A stretch of DNA of 64,000 nucleotides, from the NCBI GenBank assembly GCA_036245805.1, contig BTRK01000006.1:40945520-41009519 (forward strand), given 5' to 3'. The notes under the pieces were generated by a model, which made no database searches, had not been told where the DNA came from, and saw nothing but the letters and a program-made list of their open reading frames with translations. Positions 46,787 through 56,920 of the stretch are shown here, piece by piece. Each line of letters starts with the position of its first letter. Positions within the stretch are counted from its first letter, which is position 1. The stretch comes from Pristionchus mayeri. Lineage: Eukaryota > Nematoda > Chromadorea > Rhabditida > Neodiplogasteridae. The translations under genes were made by a program, and so were the position numbers.

Positions 46787-47296
46787 CCTTCGAGTCTAAA
46801 CTATAAGAATATTTTATAAATAAAAATTATACAAACAATCGCAATAAATTTTTTTAATGTGAATGAAAAACCATGATCCTATCCTGATATACCCCATCGG
46901 GTTGTTTGCACTTCAAGGAATGCATGAATCAACTGTTTCTCACTATTTTCCGTTCTGTCATCTTTCGCACAAATTCGAAAACGAAAACAGATTATTTCCA
47001 ATAGTTCAAAAGATATTCACATTTTTATCGCTCTTCAATTTTCGGATGCATTCCCTCTGGCAAGGCTCATCCCATTCAGACAATGCCTCTTTCTCTCTTA
47101 ATTCGAGCTACCGAAATCGCATGTGACATAGATGGACTACCCTCTGGCCTGCCTCAAACACGATTAGCTGTGCATGGGTATCTATCTGCCTTTGCCCTCT
47201 GGTCAGGCTCGTGCACAGGGAGCATCACAAGCAGAAGATTGGAACCTCTCTTGTCCTCCTCATTCATTTCATTCACTCATCAGTTCACCCACTGAG
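46787..47296. other. Intergenic between divergent elongase and proline-rich gene
   Basis: About 510 bases of probable bidirectional promoter. AT-rich sequence lies at 46805-46865 next to the elongase start. No motif was identified. Confidence 0.4.
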
Positions 47297-49450
47297 ATGG
47301 TGTACCTCTCCAATTCTTCTCGCCCCACAAATCGCTTCGCCGCATATCGCATCAAGGTAATTAATTACTCCTATATTTTCCATGGTCCGGATCGATGGTT
47401 GTCTTAATCCAATTCTTTGTTATAGTGATATAGGCAACAACTTCATAACTTATTTTAATAATTTTAAACTGAATAATTCATGCTTAGGATCAGCATCAAG
47501 CCAGCATGGGCTATGGCCGGCCTCAGCCTCTAATGTCTGTCATGCCTCATCACACTCAGCACCCGTCCACTTCATTATCTGCATCTACGGCATGTAGTAG
47601 AGAAGTTGCTCGGAATTACTATTCGAGAAAGAGACTATGTTCTCTTCATTCCAAACGTGCTCTTTGAACTGAACCGATCGATAAACTATCTCAATCATAC
47701 CGCATTGATCAACTTTGCTAGATACTCCTTTCAGCCGTCCATTCCGTATTCACAGCACCACTCTCAACAGTACACTACTCCTCTGACAACCCGTATCCCG
47801 TCGTTGATCCATCAGACCTCTAATAATCACATTCATAACTCAATGGTGAGCATTTTACTGTTCTCAATCCAACTAATCAATAATCACTCCAGCTCCCTTC
47901 TCCGTTCCCTCGCCAGCACCAGTTCTGCTCGGGTTCCAGGTGGAACCAAGGACCACCGATGGCTCCGACCCACTGCCCGGCCCCGCCCTCGGACTACAAT
48001 GTCTCCTATCCCATGCTACCCTGCCTGCCTCCTCCTGGATTCTCTGAGAGGAGGCGGGTTCCAGCCTCAGTGACCCAGTACACACAGCCTCCTCCCCCTC
48101 CTCCGGGATTTCTGCGTACCGCTCATGCCTGTCGGTCTGTCGAGACTTCTCGTCACGTCGATGACGTCACTCTCTACCCCTCCCCTCCATCGTCAGTGAT
48201 CTCCGAAGAATCCGTCTACCCGCCATCCTCGTATGATGAGGGTTAGTCCCATCTCACAATTTCTGTAACGAAAAATCTGAACAATCCCATTATATTCAAT
48301 CGCACATCGCATGATAGCAACGCTTTACTTTTTGCTCCCTAGTTGATTCCTTGTCTACTAGACAATCACTTCAATTGCAGAGTTCCCTTCTTTCGCTTCT
48401 CCCACTCATTCCACAGTCTCGTCATCGCGAGTTCGTCGTATCTCCACCGACTCTTCCGCATCCTCAGAATCGACGGATGAGAGTGGTAATCAAACTTTAT
48501 GATTAGAGTATTCATTCAGATTTTGATCCAGCAAATGTTCAACTTGCAGTGTGCTCCCTGCATTCCTTCACTTCTTGTACATCTTCTTTTCCACCGAGCC
48601 TCAACGCGTCCTCAATAGAGAAGGGTATGTGATACTCACTCGAATTTCAATGCGAATCGATCAACTAACGAAGATATCCATCTACCACTTGCATTGGTGA
48701 TTACAAATTTCGGTTCTAATAGATCCTTGTCAGCCTGTATCTCGCTGCCCTCGTGCATCCTCGCTCCCTTGTATTCTCACGAAGAAGAGGAGGAGGAGTG
48801 GTTGAGGTTGATCACTCCCACATTAGAAGCACCGGTCGATGTCATAGACGAGGAAACCATCGACAAGCAGACTGGCAAGGTGTGTGACTATTCCTCAGGA
48901 TCACTAGAGACTCAAAATAAATTGGCTGTTTTGTGATGGAATCGGCAAAATTCGAATCCCCGCATAAGAGTCGGAGAAAGGATACCACTGTCTCATTATT
49001 CTAATTGCTCGAACATTCGAACAATTTCGAGAGTGTGTAGAATGAAGACACGACCATCCAATTTCGAACTTAAGCGTTTCCAATTTCTTATCGTTCAGTG
49101 TTCGTACCTTCGTCGATTCCGGAAGGAGAGCAGTTCAGAAGACGTCGATGTCGATGAAGAGGAAGAAATGAATGCGGCGTTCATCATCGCTCTTGAAATA
49201 GATGATGAGGAAGACGAGGAGAATGATCGAGAGGTTGGTACTTTACCCTGGTCAACGGGCGAAAGACACTATTCACTACCTATTGTAAAATATGTGGAAG
49301 TGTGCAGAATATTTGGAAATTACAAGTGAACCAGCTTTCAGCTTCAAATCTTTGAGAAGTATGCTGAATAATTCGCCATTTCAGGTTGAGATGATAATGA
49401 ATTCTGCAAAGGAGTACAACCTGTTCTTCTCGGGCTTGATCATTTGGTGA
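47297..49450 (+). CDS. Proline-rich, acidic low-complexity protein, unidentified
   Basis: A multi-exon gene with no recognised domain. Start 47297 gives MVYLSNSSRPTNRFAAYRIK. It is followed by DQHQASMGYGRPQPLMSVMP, a Gln/His/Pro-rich exon (PSIPYSQHHSQQYTTPL), a proline-rich exon with PSDYNVSYPMLPCLPPPGFS and PPPPPPGFLRTAHACRSVET, Ser-rich exons (SRVRRISTDSSASSESTDES), and then acidic exons EEEEEEWLRLITPTLEAPVD and SSEDVDVDEEEEMNAAFIIA. It ends VEMIMNSAKEYNLFFSGLII-W at TGA 49448. Composition suggests a disordered nuclear or scaffolding protein; a transcriptional co-regulator is one possibility but is unsupported by motif. Introns are short with clear GT/AG. The exon layout between 48540 and 48700 is the least certain part. 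The start could lie upstream if another 5' exon exists. Confidence 0.55.
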
Positions 49451-50083
49451 AACTGCAGTTACCTTTCATCACATTTTGCCGGGTTCCCTAATTAATTTAC
49501 TTGTCATGTTCACTTTCACGCAGCCTATTTTTCTTTCAAAATTCAATGTCATCAATTGTGCGAATGTTTCGATTTCCGCAAACCCTCCTATAGTTTGTTT
49601 GTTTATCCAGTCGCATTGTACAGTGTCTAAATGGTCTCAAGGAGCAGTCTCGAGAATCGATAAATACTATTCTTAAATGAGAATCGATAAATACTATTCT
49701 TAAATTTTAGATAGTTTTGAAAAGGCGCATGCTCGACTGTTGCAGCAACTCGATGAGGAACGGTCGTATATACTAATCCAAGCACGTGATCTAATAGGAG
49801 CTCAATTGAGTGTGAATAAATTGACAACCATTTTGACTCTATCTTTTTTCAAATTCGAGAAATTGGCAAAGAATCTTAGGCCAGAGCAGTGACATTAGGA
49901 GATTCCTGATATGAAATGACGAGATGAATCCACTTCCTTACACTCTCTTCCTTTCGTGCAATTGTTCTTTTCGTATAGCTGCTTCAAAATAATAGCGTAC
50001 GTGGGCCGGAGAAGCGAAACGAAGAAACGAAAGCTATCCCACTTCTTCTTTCCTATCCAATTCAGTCCATTCGTGTCTCTTAC
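49451..50083. other. Intergenic, with tandem repeat
   Basis: No gene is supported. It contains the 27-bp tandem repeat at 49652-49705 and, in its last 200 bases, the likely promoter of the secreted-protein gene. Confidence 0.4.
49652..49705. repeat. Perfect 27-bp tandem duplication
   Basis: The unit GAGAATCGATAAATACTATT plus CTTAAAT is present twice with no difference. Confidence 0.9.
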
Positions 50084-50838
50084 GATGAAGAAACTCCTTC
50101 TAGTGTCTTCTCTCCTTGGAGTAAGTATTACTACTTTTCCGCTTGTAACTTGAATTTTCCGACCGATGCATAAACTATCTTACTTCTAGATCTCCCAAAG
50201 CGCGAAGTGTTACTTCCCGTTTAATATGACCCAGAAGATCCTGCTTCTCTCGATCTCGGACCACACTCACCAGCGTCTTTGTGACGCTACCTGCACTGCC
50301 AACGACCAGGTGAAATGGAGAGGACGAGGAATGTCTGATCTCCATGATTCCAGTGCACGGGCTACGAGATCGACTATCACTCGGACCATGTGACTTGTTC
50401 GTATCTCGGTCAGCTGAAGTCTCCCTCGACCCAGTGCACTCTTCCCGTGCCCTCGTACAGGAAGGCTGAGTGCAGAGATGGTACGCCTTGCCGCATTTCA
50501 GGCTGAAACACAAATGAAGTTTCAGTGCTCAAGACGGCAGGATCCGTGAACTACGGATTGGGCGGAACCGAAATCAAGGAGGGTGCGTCGCACAAGGAGG
50601 TCGGAGTGCTCGACAAGGATCTCATGAATCGCCCCGAGACCGTAATGAATATGAATGTTTTCGTTATTCCAAACACGGTATGCTTTAGGCCATCAAGATC
50701 ACCGTCGGCCAGCAGTGCGAAGTGCACTGCTTTCTCGACGATAACTCGACCATCGTTCGAACGGGCACGCCCGAGAAGTTCAAGTACGATGAGGGATTCA
50801 AGTCCTTCCAGGACATCTGGGCATATTGTCCCTACTAG
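50084..50838 (+). CDS. Small secreted cysteine-rich protein, PAN/Apple-like
   Basis: About 180 residues in five exons. It opens with a signal peptide (MKKLLLVSSLLG then ISQSAK, junction at the first intron), followed by CYFPFNMTQKILLLSISDHT. The pattern C-D-A-T-C-x5-Q-C-T-G-Y then a Cys in VTCSYLGQLKSP resembles the core of PAN/Apple domains, which bind proteins or carbohydrates outside the cell. A second half has VNYGLGGTEIKEGASHKEV and ITVGQQCEVHCFLDDNSTIV, ending IWAYCPY at TAG 50836. All junctions are clean GT/AG and in phase. There is no transmembrane segment, so it is predicted to be secreted. The PAN assignment rests only on cysteine spacing and is tentative. Confidence 0.65.
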
Positions 50839-53463
50839 ATAAGAGCAGCATTATTGAATACGAATAGTTGTGGGGTGCGCTGGGGAATAAGATTGGTATA
50901 TGGGAACATTTTGGGTGTGATGATTAAGGCATGTTTGACGATCGTTTTGTGAGTGTGTTATATTAACATCTCGAAAAAGGGAAGAGGAACAGTTAAAAGA
51001 ATCATTACGTGAATTGTATTATTGATAAAGATATATATTTATCAAATTCATCTCCATGTACAGAGTTTTCATTCAGAAAAACAAAAGCAGGATTTGTTCT
51101 GGTATCCTATTTATCCTATTCCATAGTTGATACACCGTCTGAACATTTCAACTCTTCAAACTCATCGAACGGAAACGTGTCCCTGCTGCAACGCCTTCAA
51201 CAAACCAGAGTTCACTCTTCGATAATCTACGTAGTACTGGGGAACTAGGAGCAACGAAAGAGCCCCTCATCTCATCCATCTCCCCTCTTCCATCCTCGAT
51301 TGCAAGCTATAAGTCACTCTATGAAGTGCCTTCTTCTCTTTCCTTGCTTCTTTTGCTGTTTCAAACTGAGAGAAGGACACACAAAATGCACTACAATTTC
51401 ATTTTCGGAAGAGAAAACATAAATTTACGAGGAAAAAACATCACTAGCAATAGCAAATCATGCAGTTGAAATATATTTCCGATTTAGTAATTTGTTCAGG
51501 AGTGATGCATTACATTACGAGTTCTCCCTCCAGTGGTGGCCGGGTCTATTCTGAGGTCCAGCTCCTCTGGGTTTTCGATCGAATCCTTGCTACCTCTCTC
51601 TACAGCCTCTCCATCGGGTCCGTTGGGTCCAGGCACTCCTGGAGTTCCATCATTTGCGGATTCAACTGGAATATCACGGTCGACTTGCAGGCCACTATGG
51701 TCGAGGAGGACGCGTGAGGGGCTCGAATGGAGTCTTGGGAGAACCACTTTTTTGCTTCTTAAACTTGAGATTAGAGAAAATCAAAAGGAGAAAAACGGAA
51801 CGCTCTTCTTATAGCAATTCTCGCTTTGCTAACTATCAGCACATCATCCAGGCTCTTGCAAATCATCCTCTCTCTTCGTTCCCTTCAGGTGATATCTGGT
51901 ACACATTTACCCATTATTTTATTGGAAGGATTGAAAGGAAGAGATCGAAGTTCGAAGAGGTATCGATATTTATCTGGGTTGGAAGTTTTGCAGCGTTTGG
52001 GTGGGCTTGGGGAAAAGAAGCAGTGGAGATGCAAAGTGTGACAAAAACAAATCGAGCTCAGGGGATTGTAATGCTATTATAATAAATAGTTAGCTCGTAT
52101 TGCCATTGTCTCAGAAACAGTAACTAAAAGTAAGTAAAACTAACTGATATTTGATCCTTATAATTGAATAAAAGACTGATATTGAGTTGTAAATGTCTCC
52201 TCTTTGACGTTTACACAGTTCGTTGTAAATGTCTCCTCTTTGACGTTTACACACTGATAAAAGTTATTTCATTTTTTAGGTCCAAAACCTGAATTTGTCC
52301 AATGTGAAATCGGAATAACGGTCAAGTTTATCATACATGCTATAGAATGTCTAGAGTGTACTAGGCACCTAGCCTCTTCGCCGGTGTGACTTTTCTCATA
52401 CTAAGAGAGACTCTTGATAGAAACTAACAGAGATTGTAATAACCGACAAATTGATTTGCATAATTTTCGAAATTCAACTGACCCTGGAAATTTTAGTTTG
52501 ACGTTTGGTGTTAGTAAGTGAGATTCTTGTAATTCGTTGGTGCCACTCTCACACTACAAATGAGAAGCTGAAGCATCATCGTTCATCATTATTGGAATCA
52601 GAGATCCGCGAAATGGAAGGACGGGAAAACAGGATAATGACGACATTGAAACGCCATTGATAGATGCTCGAATAACAACTTCTGGATTGATGAGCTATTC
52701 ATATTTTCATAACGAATCAGGAGATTCTTACGCATTTGGTCCCTGTGATTTTGGTCCCCCCGGACGGTTGCGACCCTCGAAAATGCGATGTATCAAATCC
52801 GATATCTGGCTTCGCAATCAATTAGGCGCTAGAATAGTCTTGCTCAAGATATTCTGACGCTGAAAATATTCGATAATTCACTTTGACAACGTGGGAAATC
52901 CGATGCGGACTTCTGCACTCAATGAAATTTCGCCCTTCACCTCGCGATTCGTCTTGACCGCAGAAATGTGATCTTTCACGAACGAATTCATGCTCTGCTC
53001 TCGAATATTTTCTCTTCGGGGAAAATGTGTACACTCCGAAAAGAATAGGGCGTGATCTCACGCGTACTATAATCGAAATGTACTGGTTGATAAACAAGAT
53101 GTCTATGCTTTCGTGGGAAAATTTGAAAAGGAATCATGTGATTGCAGTGCGATCCCTACAAACCGCTTTGGGATCATCATCATTACTTAGCTCAATTGTG
53201 CGAGGTTAAGAGTCATAGCATATTAAATTCGATGATGATGTTAGAGCTAATTCTCCCCTGTGCTCAATGTACTCTATGCGAGGGCGTCCGGATCGCGTTA
53301 CTCGAAGTTATTCTTCCTTCCTCTTCTATCAGAGCTCCTCCCTGAGCTTTTGAACGCATAGTTATTGGAATTTTGATAAGATCGTTCTTTTTGTCTGTCA
53401 TTTTTAAACTCCAAACAAATTCTTCATCCTAATACAGCACAGCTGAACTCAAGTCTCCATCTC
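50839..53463. other. Intergenic
   Basis: No convincing gene. On the minus strand at 51496-51747 an open frame contains five Gly-X-Y triplets (GTPGVPGPNGPDGEA), possibly a collagen remnant (see findings). A tandem repeat lies at 52187-52253. The rest, including plus frames at 51533-52082 and 52657-53345, lacks motifs. Confidence 0.4.
52187..52253. repeat. Perfect 31-bp direct repeat with 5-bp spacer
   Basis: TTGTAAATGTCTCCTCTTTG plus ACGTTTACACA is present at 52187-52217 and again at 52223-52253. The repeat contains its own small inverted pair (TGTAAA ... TTTACA), so each copy can form a short hairpin. Confidence 0.9.
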
Positions 53464-56455
53464 ATGACTATGATTGCACAACTTCGCAATAATCTACTCT
53501 TTGACGCCCAGGACGAGTACAATTGCAGGTAAAATGTATATTTTGAAAATGTATTTTGAAATTACTTTAGCTTCTTCAACTCCTCTGTCGACTGGTCGAC
53601 GAAGGGTACGAGCCAGCCAATTTTCGGTAGAGATTCATCCTTTATTCAACAAACATTCTCTATTCAAAAATAGGGTCCAAGTTGGAAAAAGTAGGGCTCA
53701 GCCCTGAATCCTACTTGTATAGTGACTAACGTAGAGAAGGCACCGAATGCAATGCGGGGGAGCGTAGAATGGAGATACCGTAGCATCGTTTCTTCAACTC
53801 GAATTCCAGGAGTAATCTGCATGTTGTGCGGTGTCTTCTGCTTCGTTCCCTATTTTTTCTGTCTAGTGATCATGTGGAGGAAGCGGAGCATCGCCTGTTA
53901 CAAGGTGATCATGATTCAATGTCGAAATGGAAAGGTGAAAATTGCACTGATTGCCGGACTTAGGAGATAATGCTTGCAAAAAAACGCGTAGATGAATTCT
54001 TGAGAAGCCGTACATAATTCAGATGATGTTCTTCCTTGGCGTCAACGATGTCTTTCTGCTACTCGTCGTCTGCTTCTTTGCTGGAACAATATTCATGACG
54101 GTATTCACATATTTTCACGCTTTTTTCTTATTCTTGTGGATATGATATCTCAATATTTTCCAAAGCATCATCATTAGAGAGCATGTGAGAAATTGATAAT
54201 TATTTTCCGCTTCTGAAAGCTCAAGCAGGGAAATAGGCTTACAGGGTTCAAGGAGAGATGTGGTTCAATGGTATCTTCATGTTTTTCGAAAACTTGAAAT
54301 TTCAGGGCGGCATCTACTGTCACAACCCCAAGCTGCATTTTGTCGTGTGCATGCTTGCATTTGGTGAACAGTCCTTGCTTTTCATGGCAAATTCAAGGCA
54401 GATTACGAGATCATGCGAAATGCACAGTGCATGATATACTACAGAAATGACAAACAAACATTCAATTACCTGAATTCTAAAATTCGAATTCGACATTTAG
54501 TCGGATTCTTCGCCTCTTGCTCCACGTGTTTCCTCATCGCACTCAATCGAGTGGTGGAAATGCTGCACATCCACTGGCTCGCATGGATGTATCAGGTACT
54601 TCCTTCAGTTCTCTGCAATTGTCGCCTTGCCTACTATGACTGGCTTCCAATTCAGAACGTGAAAGTTCAATGCAACTTTCATTTCGTCTCTAATCGAAGT
54701 TTTGCGCGTCAGATTGTTAAGTTATTTGCTGAATAGAGTGCAACTCAGGGTAATAGAACGTGGTACGGGCTGCTCGCTCCAGTGCTACTCGGCCTCTTCG
54801 CCGCTCTCTTCACTCCCATCGCCTTCTTCAACTCCGACTTGCACATCGTCCACTTCGACCCCATGATCAGTGATAGATTCGAAGTAAATCAACCAGTTAT
54901 TGCAAGATCTTGTATCTTGTAGGATGGATCACCTTTCAGAATTTAGACCTCTGAAACGAAGTTAGGGAATACAGAGAAGAGTGCGAGGAAAGGGACTTGG
55001 CTAGCGAACAGATGTCACTACTTTGAGTTGATAAATAACTAACTATCGTTATTCTCGTGTATACTCGAGTCATTACTTCCTTTTAGTACGCCAACGTGCT
55101 TCACGCGGTCAACAACATCTTCTTTCCCACTGCTTCCCTTCTTCTCTAATGATTCTCCAAGTGCGCGCAACGAGCCGGAAAGTAGGTTGACAATTTTCCT
55201 TTTGGTTATTGTGAAAAGCCCCATCTGATTGTGATTGCCCCATCTTACAATCAGATGGGGTGTGACCAATGGTGAATTCCAGACGACGACTCGCACTCTC
55301 GCCGACAGTTCGGTGAACAGGGCAGCGCTCGTGGTGAGCAAAACCTAGTCGAAACTGTGGAAATTATTTATGTCCCATCGAATTAGGCAAGAAGAAAAGA
55401 GCCTCCCGATATTGCGAAACAGTAGATATCGGGAGGCGAAAAAATAATACATCCTAGTGGTGTATCATTTTAGAACTGGTAATTTTAGAACTCTTTACTT
55501 TTGAGCTCAATGATGAATTTGAAACACTTTATCAGCTTCTGTTTCATATTTATCCTGACGTCAGGCACAATGGTCCTGCAGGAGGGTGACTTCGGTGTGG
55601 ATGGAATTGGGATCTTCGGTATCAGAGCGTCGTTAGGTCAATGGATGGGATCTTCTTTGACTTCTCTGGTCAACTGTAGGGACGATCGTGACGGATCTCC
55701 GTTGAGCATCGAAGTAGATCATCCTGCCGCCGAACACCTGACTTGCGCCGGTTAGGAACTCACAACGCAGACTTGAGCGAGGCTTTCTTGACGGTAGATC
55801 ACTCGAGACGATGGGAATCCGTCCGTGCTCCTCCTCTTGAAGTGTACCAAGTAGGCGATACTCTCCGGGTTGCCCAAGCTGACGGGAGAGGATTCCCCAA
55901 ACTAGGTCGGAAAAGAGCGGGGTCAGGGACGACCGCCCATCACGAGCGCTAGAATGGAGAATCAGCTTCTGTAGAGTTCTAAAATGGCCAGTTCTGAAAC
56001 ACCCCCCCCCCCATCCATCTTTCGCAGCTCTCTGTGCAGTGCGGAGTCATCGTTTGCGTGCACATGTCGACGTGCGTCGGTAATTTAATTACGAAAATAT
56101 ATTTCGATATAAGATACATTCAGGTTATCTCGCGCTCCAATTCATCCCTTCCTCCGAGGTTCTGCGATACATTGCCCACTTCGGATGGATACTACTCCAT
56201 GGCGAGTAGAGTTCGAGATATGATTCCACGTTCTCTTAATTCTATGTAGTCTCTCTCACAACACAATCGGTAAAGATTGTGTGTAAAACAAAAGATTTTC
56301 GAACTCAAACTTTCTCAAATTTCGGTGTGTCAGCCATTTTGATGCTTTCAGGACTGCCTCCCTACGTCTACCTCATCTTCAATAGATCGATTAGAAGGAG
56401 TTTCGCGCAAATGACAACACCGGCGTCCAAAGTGACGTCCAATACTGGGAAATGA
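53464..56455 (+). CDS. Serpentine chemoreceptor class T (Srt), possible frame break in TM5
   Basis: The start at 53464 gives MTMIAQLRNNLLFDAQDEYN then C, the Srt N-terminal Y-x-C motif. Then come EWRYRSIVSSTRIPGVICML (TM1), MMFFLGVNDVFLLLVVCFFA (TM2), GGIYCHNPKLHFVVCMLAF, VGFFASCSTCFLIALNRVVE (TM3), GNRTWYGLLAPVLLGLFAAL (TM4 with the intact R-T-W motif), YANVLHAVNNIFFPTASLLL (TM5 start), LSVQCGVIVCVHMSTCV (TM6), GYLALQFIPSSEVLRYIAHF with GWILLHG (TM7), and GLPPYVYLIFNRSIRRSF to TGA 56453. The TM5 exon meets TAA at about 55149, before the expected loop; a one-base shift would restore an open frame. The intron after TM7 seems to use a GC donor (CATG|gcgagt). The phase between exons 1 and 2 is also unresolved. 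It is either a recent pseudogene or has undetected splicing. Confidence 0.7.
55219..55260. repeat. 14-bp perfect hairpin in an Srt intron
   Basis: CCCCATCTGATTGT and ACAATCAGATGGGG flank a 14-base loop. A second hairpin follows at 55401-55437 (GCCTCCCGATAT / ATATCGGGAGGC). Both are intronic and of unknown origin. Confidence 0.75.
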
Positions 56456-56464
56456 TGAACCCTC

Positions 56465-56668
56465 TCACCAATTAACCAATTCTTGTATTTCCTTCAAATT
56501 TTCTTTTGATTCGGCCAATTTGTTTTCACTGTATTCCATCATTTCTAATTTATTCGTTGCAGTTTCACATCTAACCTGTATTGAGGTCAGAGTGGGAAAA
56601 CACGACTTGGAATACATTTGAATTTCAAGATGTTTATCCAATTCAAATTGTGATGTAGTCGTTGTCAA
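56465..56668 (-). pseudogene. Remnant of an F-box family C-terminal exon
   Basis: An antisense fragment whose DNA resembles the last exon of the F-box gene at 1771-3017 and a second remnant near 59690-59760. All three share a degenerate stretch around 'gggaaatcacggcttgg' or 'gggaaatcgcggcattc'. The frame reads KSCFPTLTSIQVRCETATNK. No upstream exons were found. Confidence 0.4.
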
Positions 56669-56920
56669 TGTCGATGCCCATTGTCATTAATCGAGATAGG
56701 CAGTATAATTCGAATAGATTCACCCTCTGGCAAAGATTGTACACCTGATCGAGCGTCCAGACTAAGGAGTATTTGTGATCGGAAGATTTCGATCTCTCCT
56801 CCACATACGTCCTGCTGACCCTTTACCGTTCACTCTCCAATCATCGGCTTTCGAGAATGGCTGCTCACTCGAATCTGGTATATTCCCAATATTTTTCCAA
56901 TATACCGTAAGAACCTGCAG

